This document shows positions 22,183-34,600 of a DNA stretch of 64,000 nt, in pieces (position 1 is the first letter of the stretch; every line of letters starts with the position of its first letter). Under the pieces are notes generated by a model, which saw only the letters and a list, made by a program, of their open reading frames with translations, ran no database searches and was not told the DNA's origin. A program made the position numbers and the translations under genes. Source of the DNA: Symbiodinium natans (taxonomy: Eukaryota > Sar > Dinophyceae > Suessiales > Symbiodiniaceae); contig CAJNDS010001447.1 of NCBI GenBank assembly GCA_905221605.1, positions 504,216 to 568,215 of the forward strand, written 5' to 3'.

Positions 22183-25100
22183 GGCGGGTTAGGGTTTAGG
22201 GTTTAGGGTTTAGGGTTTAGGGTTTAGGGTTGAGGGTTGAGGGTTGAGGGTTTAGGGTTTGGGGGGGGGTTCAAGGTTCCCATGTAAAGTAGCCACACCA
22301 AAAAAGGGTGGCCTTGATACAAGATGGTTGCTGGGCTACCGAGGATTACTTGAGGAAGGTCATCGTGGACGACTGCCTTGGCATTTGCACAGACCTCGAA
22401 GGGCTCATGCAGCGCAACGTGGCTGCATACAAATGCGAGTGGAAGGAGGTGGTCTACGACGAGGAGCTGCAGAAGAAGTTCACTCAGTTCGCCAACACCG
22501 CGGAGACCCTGGACACCGAGCAGGTGGAGTACGTGAACATGCGGAAGCAGCGACACCCAGCCACCTACGACCTCCCGGACATCAAGGGAGAGGCGCTTTT
22601 CTCCAAGGAGAAGGCTTCCGACAGCTGGGAGTGGTACCCTGCAGGCAAGGCGAAGGACTTCCCTGCCTGCAGTGGTCTCGCAATGAAGCATGGTGATGCG
22701 GAGGTCGCCGTCTTCAACCTGTCTCACCGCAAAGCTGAATCAGAGAGGTGGTTCGCAACCCAGAACCTGTGTCCCTCCAAGCAGGTGCGGGTGCTCTCCC
22801 GCGGTCTAGTAGGCGAGCCCGCGAGCGGCGCTATCACCATTGCTGATCCGGTGTACAAGACAGTCTATGACCTGAGACTTGGTAGCCCCGTGGTGCCCTT
22901 TTCCCATTTTTTTGGTTCAAGGTTCCCTATTCATAAAAAGTAACAACTCCAAACAAAAAGGGTGCCCTTATTAGAATGTGTTTATTAAAAAGTAACAATC
23001 CCCGCAAAAAAAAGGTGCCCTTATTAGAATGTGTTTACTGGGCTACCAAGGAGAACTGGGCAGGGCATCACCAGCCCGGATCTCAACCTCTCCACGTTCC
23101 CGACGCGCGTGACGGCAGACGGCACGGTGGAGGTGAAGCTGCCTTTGCCGGAGGAGTACCTTGGGGCTGTCATATACCCTATACTGCGACAATCCCTTTT
23201 GGGCTATGTGGCGGTTTACCCTAGTATAGATCCCAAATAGTAGGAGATCCCCTTAGAATACCGACCTCAAGAAGGTACCCCGAATATCGTAAGCCCCCAC
23301 AAGAACCATAAACCCTCGAAAGTTCATTTGGCCCTTAAACCCTAAACCCTAAACCCTATAACCCTATAACCCTATAACCCTATAACCCTATTACCCTATT
23401 ACCCTACTAACCCTACAACCCTAAACCCAAGGTATGCCAAGGCACTCCAGGCGGCGGCCCGCAAGGCGGTCGAGGAGTCCGGCGTGAAGGCTGCTAAGGT
23501 CATGGGCAACTCGGTAGGCCCTTGGGACATTTCGTAACCCTAAGCTCTAAACCCGAAACCCTAAACCCTATTTTCCCTATTTTGGGTTTAAGAGGATCAT
23601 GTTTAGGAATGTTTTTTTTTTTCCCCCCCCCCGCCCCCCCTTGCTGGGTTTCAGAGGATCATAATTTAGGAATATGTTTCAGAGGGTTTCAAGAGCCATC
23701 CTAGGCAAGTCAAAGCCCTTCGACGCCAACGGCAAGCACATCGCCTTGGACTGGTAGGGCCCTAAACCCTAAACCCCAAAAACTCTAGAATGCAACGCGC
23801 GAGCTGCAGGCAACACTATTTACCGACTGTCCTTGATACCCCATGGGCTTGATTTTCCAAGTCCTGCAGGCTCGCTTTCAGAAACGGCTCAGATGAAGTC
23901 TGATCGACAGTTGTCAACAGTTGTTCTCACCCCGCATCACGCCCAGAGTCAATCTATACGATTTGTGTGGTGATGTTGTAGATGTTTCTCGTACCATCAG
24001 AGGATGAGTAATGTTTAGGAGCGCAATAACAAGCTTCAGAAATGTTAGACTGGCTTGGCAACCCCGAGAGATCGTTCCATGATCCGCTTTTGTTGCAGCA
24101 TCCAGTGCGGAGCATAGATGGATGCTTAAAGCACCGCTTGTCTGGCACGTTGTCCGATGAGGGGAGGGCTCGAGTGGAACTCAGCCCTTCACCTTTTCTA
24201 CGAGCAGCTTGTCAGCTCACGTGTTATTCCACAGCAAGAGGCGCGCCAAAGTGCAAAGTGTGCAATGCTGCACAGGTTGGCGGCTGTTCTTCCGTAGTCC
24301 CTATACACCTTGAACCCTACTCCCCGAATATCCGAGCCGGAAATGAAAGAAAGATGGCTACTGTAGTCGGTGGTTGTGGACGCCGCCACAAATGCTAAGA
24401 CCAGGTTTGCAAAATGCAAGTTGGAAGCCGAAAGCTTCGCGTTGAAGCTGGATTGGAGACGCTGAAGTGGTTCGCCCCTGAATCCTCAAAACCATGAATG
24501 CCGAATCGCTGAACCCTAAGCCTAAACTCTGAAGAAAACAGGTCTATGGTGCATTCGGCATTCACCCGCTCCGTGCCGAGCAGTGGAGCGAGGAAGTGGA
24601 GGAGCAGCCGGGTAGATGCCAAGATGCTTAAATGTATGGAACTATCACCCGTAAGCCCGAACTTCTATGGATAGTTGTCGAGCACAACGGAAGGATTCGC
24701 GAGGAGTGCTCGCAGCTACTTCGCATGCTTAAGATTACGTCGCTGTGTCAAGGGAGAATGGTGCAGAGTATGGCTGAACATAACGCGGCGGTGGCAGTGA
24801 GTCAGGCTTGGGGCAGCGAAACAGGTTTTGTGAGCAGTATCAGGTTTCGTTCTTGACGTCTTACATTCTGAGTCCCCTAAGACATCTTCTGCTGGTGCAT
24901 ATATTTTTCTGCCGTCGTTCGACATATGTGTTAGACAGTGTTGTTTTAAGTTTCAGGGCACCCGAACGCAGCTACGCCTTTTTTGCTAAGCTTTCCAGAA
25001 ATTCAAATCCGAAGTCAGCCCCAAACAAACTCCAAAGCTCAGAACTTTCAACCCTACACCCTAATCCGCCGACGGATGAGGGTTTAGGGTTTAGGGTTTG

Positions 25101-25549
25101 GGGTTTGGGGTTTGGGGTGTGGGGTTTAGGGTTTAGGGTTTAGGGTTTTGGGTCGCGTGTTGCAAAGGAGAAGATAGTCGACATGATGTCCCTGGACAAA
25201 GTGGTCGCCTGGGGCGAATGTGGTTTGGACTACTTCGCGCCTTGGCGGGCCGCGAGGGGTTAGGGTTTAGGGTTTATGGTTTAGGGTTTAGGATTGTGGG
25301 CCCCTTATATGTCAAGCTTATATGAGGGACCTGGTGCTTTGATCTGTCATTCCCGATTCAGAACAGTATGAAAGGTAAAGCGCTTCTCTGCACACCTATC
25401 CTTTCGGTACAGCAGCTTTGAGAAGTTTAGGGTTTGCAAGATACCAGGTGTTGCTCCTAAACCCTAAACCCTGCCGCTTAAACCCTGAACTCTACACCTC
25501 TAAACCCCGCACCCTAAACCCTAAACCCCACAGGGTAAGGGTTTTGGGT

Positions 25550-25621
<72 letters not shown>

Positions 25622-28600
25622 TGCCCCGACCCTGCCCCTTCCACCCATCCCTCACCCCTCATTCCCCCCTAGCTCCGCGAGCGAAACCCTCACAAACCCT
25701 GAGGCCCAGCCCTATGGGGGTTAGGATTCAGAGGGTGTGGAGTTCAGGGAGGGTCGGTTGAGGGGTTGAGGGGTTGAGGCTTGGGTTTCTGTGTAACCCC
25801 AAACCCTATCAGCCCGTTGGCCCTCAGGACAAGCAGACACGCGGACAGATACAGGACGCTGAGTTGTTTGTTTGCTCGTATAACCCTGAACCCTAAACCC
25901 TAAACCCTAAACCCTAAACCCTAAACCCTAAACCCTAAACCCTAAACCCTAAACCCTAAACCCTAAACCCTAACCCGTAAGAGAGGGGGCTCCGAAAGGG
26001 GAAGAGGCAGCATCTGAAACCCTAGGAAGGGCGACGGAATATCAGGCACACATTTTGCTACATACCCCCGTTGGTTCGACACAACCCTGTACCCTAAACA
26101 TCCCTAAACCCTAAACCCTAAACCCTAAACCCTAATTCCCAGGCCCTAAACCCCCTCCCTGAAGAGTTGTCGGTGTGAAGGGCTTATGGTTCAGAGACGT
26201 CTGGGCTCAGAGCATGAAGCTGCATGCAGCCTTGCGAAGCTCCAGCTGGTTTAGGGTTTAGGGTTTAGGGTTTAGGGTTTAGGGTTCAGGGTTCCCTAAG
26301 TAAGCCCTCAACCCAATCTTCGAAACATGCAAGACGTGTTCGCGGCAAGAACCTTGCTAGAGGATGTTCAACTAAGACCCCCAGCTTCCGTTATAGCGTT
26401 TAGGGTTTAGGGTTTCGGGTTTAGGGTACCCTACTTTTCCCTGGCTTGCCCCCAGCCAAAGCTGGTTTGCAATCTCCTCCAAGCCATGTTCCTCTGGACG
26501 CAGCCCCAAACCCTAAACCCTCAATCCTAACCCCTATAAGCACTAAGCCCTATAAGCCCTCTAAGTCCTATAAGCCCTGTAAGCCATAAACCCTTAAACC
26601 CTAAACCCTAAACCCTAAACCCTAAACCCTAAACCCTAAACCCTAAACCCTAAACCCTAAACCCTAAACCCTAAACCCTAAACCTTAACCCCGAAAAGCC
26701 CTAAACCCAAGCCCAAGCCCTCCAACCCCCCCCCGGAGAGCCTTAAACCCTACACCCTAAACCCTAAACCCTAAACCCTAAACCCTAAACCCTAAACCCT
26801 AAACCCAGGCCCTAGACTCCAACCCCCCGGAGAGGACATGGCAGCTCGGGAGCTGCAGCGCAAGGTCTTCGCGCGGCAGATCGACCTGGCGGCGCCCTGG
26901 TGTCCGAAGGGTTGAGGGAACCCTAAAACCCTAAACCCCTAAACCCCTAAACCCTAAACCCTAAACCCTAAACCCTAAACCCTAAACCCTAAACCCTAAA
27001 CCCTAAACCCTAACTTACAGGTCCAGGGGTAGGGCTTCGGGTTCGGAGGCTTCGGGGCCTCTTAGGGTAGGGACTTTCGGCATGCGATGGTCTATATGAG
27101 GACTGCTGCAGATCACTTGTGAGACAGCCTCAGCTCTTAATTGTCTAGGGTTTAGGGTTTAGGGTTTAGGGTTTAGGGTCTAGGGTTTAGGGTTTAGGGT
27201 TTAGGGTTTAGGGGAGCGAGCGTTAGAAATAGCAAACGAAGAAATATACAGTAGACGGGATAGAGAAAGGCCCGAGGTAAGCCATTATAGAGTTCAGGGT
27301 GCAGGACTTAGGGTGGTAGAGTTGATTGGGCTCTTTGACTTTTTAGAGTGTCGGGTTTAGTTTTTTTTTTGTTTTGGCTTTTAAAGGGTTTTTGTGTTTT
27401 AGGGTTATAGGGTTTAGAGACCTTCACGTTCATTTTGTTTAGGGTTTGTAAAATTCTAAACCCTAAGCCCTGAACCCTACACCCTAAACCCTAAACCCTA
27501 AACCCTAAACCCTAAACCCTTCACGTTCATTTTGTTTAGGGTTTGTTAAAGGGTTCTGGGTTTGGCGGTTTTAGGCTTCAACCCAGGGATGAGCACTGGG
27601 GGGGCCTCACAGGAGCGCGGGGGCGGGTGCCTTGTGGCGCTGGAATAAAAGGATCCTGATGGGTTTAGGGTTTAGGATTTAGGGTTTAAGGTTTAGGGTT
27701 TAGGGTTTAGGGTTTAGGGTTTAGGGTTTAGCGAACCCCTAAACAGGGAACCCCAAGAATACAGTAGAATAGAAAGGGAGCATAAGGACCCTGGTAGGTA
27801 TATTCCTGTCATGCTCCTGCTATCGTTCTCGGGGTCCCCTGTTGAAAAAATTAGGGATTCCATTCAAGTCCCTTCATGGAACTTGGTAGCACAGTGGTAC
27901 CCTTTACCTTTTTTTGGTTCTGGGTTCCCCATAAAATAACCAACCCCAAAAAGGGTGCCCTTATTATAATCTGGTTACTGGGCTACCAAGGGAAGATTCA
28001 TGCCAATGTGGGGGTTGTTCTAGTCAAGGCATTCGTTGTACCCGGCCATTGAATTTCGGTTCTCCATCATGTAAGAGGATTTGCATTGCAGACCTTTCGA
28101 CAGATCCCCCATGCAAGGGGTCATTTTCTGTTTCTGTTCGAATTGGCATTTGGGGATGTACGAAAATAGGGGAACCCCTATATAGATCCCCAAGCCCCAA
28201 TAAGGTACTGTACCCCTAATTTCGGAAACCCAATTTCGGTTCATACAAGACCCTAGACCCTAAACCCTAAACTCTCAACCCTAAACCCTAAACCTTGAGT
28301 CACTGCTGAGGTATCCCTGAACAAGCCGCTGGTGGTCCACACGCGCTTTGCAGAGGAGGCGCCTTGCGCTGTGACCGTGGGGAAGCTTTACGCGATCATC
28401 CTGACACCCTTCCCTGAAAGAGAAGGAGGGTTTAGGGTTTAGGGTTTCGGGGTTTAGGGTTTAGGGCTTTCGAAAATTTCGAAAATAGGGGACCCCTAAA
28501 ATAGGCCTCTAATAGTAGGATTCCCTTACAACATGGACGCCAAGAAGGTACCCTTAATCTCAGAAGCCCCCAATCAAGTCGTAGCCTATGATCTTCAGCG

Positions 28601-31600
28601 GCGTGTCGGCTCATTCTGACGAGTCGATTTTGTGATTCTTGAGTTTCCTTAACACAACTTAGTTGCCTTCCTGTGGGTCATAATATGGCTAGGATGCCCA
28701 GTAGTAGCCAGATTTATGTTTTGGGGGGTTTGGGTTCCCTTATAGTATAAGCCCATTTAAGCAAAAAGGACACACTTTTTAATCCTAGGTTGCTGGGCAA
28801 CCTAGATGGTTGTAGCTTACCAAGCTTCTTCTGGGTTTTCTGACACCCTATAGGCAACCTGCAGAGAAGTAGTTTCCGGGTCAGGGTTCCGGAGCTGGGT
28901 TCAGGGTTTAGTACCCTAAACCCTAAACCCTAAACCCTAAACCCTAAACCCTAAACCCTAAACCCTAAACCCTAAACCCTAAACCCTAAACCCTAAACCC
29001 TATAAACCCTAAACCCTAAACCCTGTGCTGACCAACCCTAAACCTTAAACCCTCAACCCCGACACTCCGATACACCGCCTTCCCGAAGCCCTCAGAGGCT
29101 CCGAGGCTCGAATGCTTTAGGGTACTAAACCCCTAAACCCTAAACCCCGAACCCTAAACCCTAAACCCTAAACCCTATAGTATCTAAAGATACCAGGACA
29201 CTTTAGAATTGCTGGACGAGCATCTTCCTGAAGACCACCCCGTGCTTCGGAGCAGATCCAGCTGGGTTTTAGGGTTTAGGATACGGGGGGGATTCCTTAA
29301 ATGAGGGTCCCTTTTGGAGTTACTTTTATAAGGCATTATAAGGCGGGAGTCTTTGGGCGCGTCCCGTGAGAAGCTGCGCGACTAGTGAAAGCTAGAACAT
29401 GCGATGCTAAATCCTACAACCCTAAACCCTAAGCCCTAAACCCTAAACCCTAAACCCCAAACCCTAAACCCTAAACCCTAAACCCTAAACCCTAAACCCT
29501 AAACCCTAAACCCTACTCCCAACCTTTCAAGCCCTCAGCTCTACATCTCCTTGGGGTTTGCGGCTTTTGTGTTTCGGGCCTTCGGGTTTAGGGTTTGGGA
29601 TGAGGGTTTGGGGTTAGGGTTTAGGGTTTAGGGTTTAGGGTTTAGGGTTTAGGGTTTACGGGTTCTGCGCCCAAGACATGCGGGCTTGCGATTGGGGATA
29701 TAAAGGTTGCCATTTGAGCCTGCGTTGAGCCGGCGGGGATGGTTTGAGAAGCATCTATATATTTTCCAGGACCGGGAGTAGGCCCTTTTTTCCATTTTTT
29801 AGGGTTGGGGTTCCCTCAAAATCCCCTTAAAAACCCAAAAAGGGTACCCTTTTTATTCCTAGGCTGCTCCCGGGTCTAGTTTTCGATGCTTGGGTGATTG
29901 AGTGGCCACAGAGATGCAGCTATTGGGGCTGGAGTTGGAGGTTCATGGTACTTATGAACCAATTCGAAGTGTACTTCTAACCCACGTATCAGCCCCTTAA
30001 AGGGCCCTAGTATGGTTATGCTTGAGATATAAGTACAGTTCTGATTGGGTTAACAAGTACCCTGAACCTCCAAGTATACATTTCAATAGCATGCCGGTGA
30101 CTTCGAGCACGGGAGCCTGCCTAAACCACCGATTGGAGTAGTGGCCCCTGTCGTACGTAGAGCTGTAAGGGCCCAACACAGAGGGATACAAGCCGCATTC
30201 CCGAGGTCACAAGTTAGCACCCTCAACCCTAGCCCTAAACCCTAAACCCTAAACCCCAAACCCCAAACCCCAAACCCTAAACCCCAAACCCTAAACCCTA
30301 AACCCTAAACCCCAAACCCTATACCCTAAACCCCGACTTGTTGGAGTCGAACCCCAGGTGCACGTTCACTGCTTTACCAGCTCACTGGGCTTGGCGTCAA
30401 GCCTCCTCGAGCGCTTCCCGGCACCTGGAGTCGCAAGCTTCTTTTTTTGTTTTTATTTGTTTATTTATTCAATTATTTTATTTATTTATTTATTATTATT
30501 TTTTTTTTTTTTTTGGGGGGGGGGGGTGGGGGGGTTTGGGTTTAAGGTTTAGGGTTTAGGGTTTGGGGTTTGGGGTTTGGGGTTTCGGGCTTAGAGGTTC
30601 AGGGTTTAGGGTTTAGGGGCTAGGGTTCAGTGCTTTCGGTGGTTCAAGGTGTCTTTCAGGTTTTTGCTTTGGGGCTTTAACACCTTTGTGTGTGTGTGTG
30701 TGCTCAGCCGTAGGGCTTTCAGGTCAAGGGTTGGGGGGCTGCACTTCGGGGTTGGGGATTTTTGGGCTTTTGGGCTTGGGTGGATCTCAACCAGGGACTT
30801 GCAGTACGGGAGGCTTTTGGGGGATCGAGGGTTTGGTTCAAGGGTTGGGTTGTTGGGGCAGTTGGTGCTTTGGGGGTCCGCTGTTCTCTAGACTGGAGCA
30901 GGGCTGGCCTCAAGGTATTTCCTAGGCAGGATAAGGGGGGGCCCTTAAACAGGGAGCCCTTCTGAACCCTTTTCTGGCTTACTGAAACAGGGACCTTATT
31001 GAGAGGGTCTGTAGCCCCAAGGGTCCCGCTAATCCTATCCCCTGGTATTTAGGCGGGCCGGTCTACAATAATTATGAGCCCTTGTTTGGTGAGGTGTGGT
31101 TTTGGGTTCAGGGTTTTCGGCAAATGGGAATATCTTATATGAACTTTGGGACTGCATTTAGGGTTTATAGGGTTCAGGTGGAAGAGTGAGGTGTATGTTG
31201 CCAAGCTGCCGACCTCCCATTCTCCCAACAATCGGAGACCTCTACAAGTAGGAGTTGGACAGTTGACAAGAGTTGGAGCCCAGACCCATGGAGCAGTTTC
31301 CAGGTATGTCTTGTCTTTTCTCTCTTTGGGGGTAAGAGAGGGTCCTTTGCAGGAACATTCCGAGGCAGGCCCCTGGAACATATTGTATTTCCCCTAATTG
31401 TGTTTCAGAGCATCATCTTCAGGAGTATTGTTCAGAGGGTTTTAAGCGCCGTCGTGTAGTTCCTTTCTGGGCTAGTATTTGGGGCTTAGGAGGTTTAGGA
31501 GTTTAGGTGTTTAGCGTTTACGGTTTAGAGAACCCATGGTACTGTCCATAGGAGCCCCCAAAACCCTGAATCCTAAACCCTCCCTAAACCCTACGCCGAA

Positions 31601-34600
31601 CGAACTCTTCAGGCGCTTCGGATCGGGTTCACCGGGGCCAGGTCCCCAAACACTGGGGGTTTAGGGTTTAGGGTTTGGGGTTCGGGTTTTGGGTTTCGGG
31701 TGTAGGGTTTAGGGTTTAGGGTTTAGGGATTCTCTAGACTCGGGTCCCTTTTTGAGGTTGCTATGCTAAGGCGGCCCCGTTTTCTTCAGGGTAGCCCAAA
31801 AAGGGATCCTAATTTTGAGAACTGACCATATCAGCGCCCAGAGGCTGCTTTCTTACTTTGGGCCAGGGTTTGGAAATTTCCTTGTCATAGTGGGATAACA
31901 TTTTACATTTTTGAGGGTACTTAAACTCAATAAGAATAAAATTTTAAATTTTTATTACTATCCCAACTATGAACCAGATTTGGGGTTTGTAGTTTAGGAG
32001 GGTTTGGGGTTTTAGGACTTTGGGGTTTAGGGTCCAGCATGCCCTGATGCGAAAGCGTCTGACATCCATAGTTCTCTAAATCATAGTCAGTTTTTTTTTT
32101 TTTTGTTTGTGTGTGTGTGTGTTTTTTTTTGGGGGGGGGGGGAGGGTATCAACCCGGCTTCCCAAATCCCGGCACCCTAAATCCCTACCTCAACTCGTCC
32201 CCAAAAACCCCTGAAGCCCTAAACCTTGCATAAACTACCCCCAAAGAAGTTCCCCTTAAAGGCCCTGTATCCTAAATCCTATACCCTACTCCAGGCATTG
32301 AATCCTAAACCCTAAACCCTATACCCTAAACCCTAAACCCTAAACCCTAAACCCTAAACCCTAAACCCTAAACCCTAAACCCTAAACTGCAATAATCCCC
32401 CAATCCCTTCGCCCAGGTTATCACCTTCAAGAACGCCCCTGAAGTGCAGGAGCACGAGCCAAGGGGCTCGCACACATTCAGGGTTTAGGGTGTTACGGTT
32501 TAGGGTTTTACCCTAAACGCCAAGCCCTAAACCCTAGACCCCTCCCTTGATTCCTGCTTACCAAATATGAAGAAGAAACTAGACCCGGGCAGCATTCTGC
32601 ACACATCTTTACTTGGTCGGCGCCCTCTGAGATTGCACACCTATATGCTAGGATGCTCTCTGCAGGGACTACACACAAAAGGAAATAGAGCATTTAATTT
32701 TCACCCTTTTTGATTCTCGGGGTTTTTAGACAGACTGCCCTAAACCCTATAAGCCCTAGTACAGACTCACAGATTCAAGGCACAGACTCTCTCAACCCTT
32801 CAACCAGAGACGTTGCCTTTTGTGGATGGGGTACGAAACGTCAGTGCTAAACCCTGGACCCTGACCAAGGAGACCCTCAACCTAAATCCCGAACCCTACG
32901 CGCAGGAGGTCGTGCGCAATGTGCCGCTGGACCGGATCCTGTTGGAGACGGACGGTCCATACATGGCGCCAGGTTCCCACATGGATATCTGAGCAGCGGA
33001 GGCTTGAGGGCTTGGGGTCCTGACCCCTACACCCGGATGCCCGAAGTTCCACCCCTTTACCCTTTACCCTAAACCCTAAACCCTAAACCCTAAACCCTAA
33101 ACCCTAAAGCCACAAACCCTAAAACCCTGGCCCTCCCAGGCACCTCCTTGAACGCCCTGAATCTTGGGATTAGCAAGTTCAGTCGGTTGCCGCAATCCTT
33201 AACATACCTCACCGCCGTGAAAATCGCACCCGAATCTCAACAAAGCTTGATGTGCAGGCCTGGATGAGATGCTTCATTTCAACGCTGTTGACGAATGCCT
33301 GTTGTTGAGGTCGTTCTTGCGGATAAATCGGTTTTTGCAACTTGCTATATACTTAGCGTCATGTTCTTTGTGTCTGGGCCTCATGCCCAATTGCCAGCCA
33401 AGGCACGGCTTAGGGTTAGCTTAAAGAGTTTCCAAGTTGAAGGGTCGAAGGGTTTCAAGGGCTTTTGGGGTTCCAGGGGTTGTGGTGCTTTAGGGAATAC
33501 GAGCCACGCCTTCAAGTCAAGACCCCCCAACCCCAAAGAACTTTTTACCCGAGCGCCAGCCAAGGCACGCTTGCGCACAGTTTTTAGGGTCAACCCTTGA
33601 CCCTGTACCCTAAACCCTAAACCCTAAACCCTTAACCTTCCTGAGCCTTGAAAGGGCTTAAGGGTTCAAGCATTTGGGTGTGCCTCGCACGGTGGGTTTT
33701 AGGGTTTAGGGTTTGGCTCGAGAGTTGAGAGCTTAGAGTTTTAGGGTTTTCGGTTTAGGCGCTTGGCCTGCTCCGCTACATGTGGACTGCCCAAGGCCAG
33801 AGCCATTTCGGGGGCGCATCGCCCATCCAGGCGATGGCCAAGAATTTGGGGTTTAGGGCCTAGGGCTTGGGGTTTAGGGGGTCTTTGATGTAACCGCCGT
33901 TCCGGTTAGGGCTTTGGGTTCAGGGCTTTGAACGTCTTTGGGCTAGAGCTTTCCGAAGGTCTTCTTTCACACCGGGCGGCAACAGGCTTCTTCTGTTTGA
34001 CTCGCTTCTTGCTCAGGAGACTATAAGTAACTACCCCACGACTGGATTGTCGGGCATGTCGGACGAGCTTGGGGTTTCATGATACCTGTCAAACGTACCT
34101 GCACTCAGTAGTAAATACCCTATACTTCCTAAACCCTAAACCCTAAACCAGTATCCTTTGCCCCATTTCAACCCCAAACCCATAAAACATCGGTACCTGA
34201 AGAGAGGACGTCGTCCTCAGACTCAAGGACAGTACAAATCTGCGGACTTAGGGTTTAGGGTTTAGGGTTTAGGGTTTAGGGTTTAGGGTTTAGGGTTTGG
34301 GGCCGGTGCCGGTGCCTACCTCGTGAGGAAGATTCTCTCAGAATTCTATTTAAGGAGCCGATGGCTTGAGTTCATCTTGCTTATTGAGGGGTGGTTAAAG
34401 GCCAGGGTTTAGGGTTTAGGGTTTAGGGTTTAGGGTTCAGGGTTTAGGGTTTTCTGAACCTTAAGCTTCAAACCCCAAACTTGGGGTGGGGGCTTGCGGT
34501 TGAGAGCTTGAATGTTAGGCATGGAACAACTATAAACCCCGAACCCATCAAACAACCGTAAACCCTAAACATCCCTAAGCCCTAGGCCCTATACCGCCTA

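Larger units (their letters stand above)
15644..24541. other. TatD intron 7 (8,898 bp) hosting the nitrite reductase gene
   Basis: The exon ending GADDGF-type ...DDGF (15643) joins in phase 0 to VYGAFGIHP (24542), a contiguous TatD segment. Donor GTTG, acceptor AAAACAG|GTCT. Before the nested gene, 15644-16107 is unique sequence with no arrays. After it, 23758-24541 is unique with only a few CCCTAAA-like words. An open frame at 24042-24398 (118 codons) is of doubtful reality. Confidence 0.85.
26892..28310. other. TatD intron 10
   Basis: CCCTAAA (26920-27013), TTTAGGG (27146-27215), degenerate repeats, TTTAGGG (27660-27730), a free family A introner (27882-27990), a family D element (28148-28231) and CCCTAAA (28253-28295). 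Confidence 0.6.
28356..29196. other. TatD intron 11
   Basis: GAGG donor; TTTAGGG 28429-28470, a family D element (28471-28572), an introner-like element (28688-28812) and CCCTAAA 28914-29025 plus 29125-29178. Confidence 0.6.
29242..30357. other. TatD intron 12
   Basis: GTGC donor repeated exactly after the acceptor. Holds CCCTAAA 29410-29515, TTTAGGG 29615-29660, a family G element, a family F hairpin and CCCTAAA/CCCCAAA 30225-30335. Confidence 0.7.

Noticed and set aside
16443..22873. nirBD as a pseudogene because of stops and frameshifts between open blocks
   Set aside because: All 19 exons join in frame with AG acceptors and intact FAD, NAD(P), [2Fe-2S] and sirohaem ligands.
25418..25672. 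Pro-rich 84-codon frame
   Set aside because: Caused by the poly-C tract.
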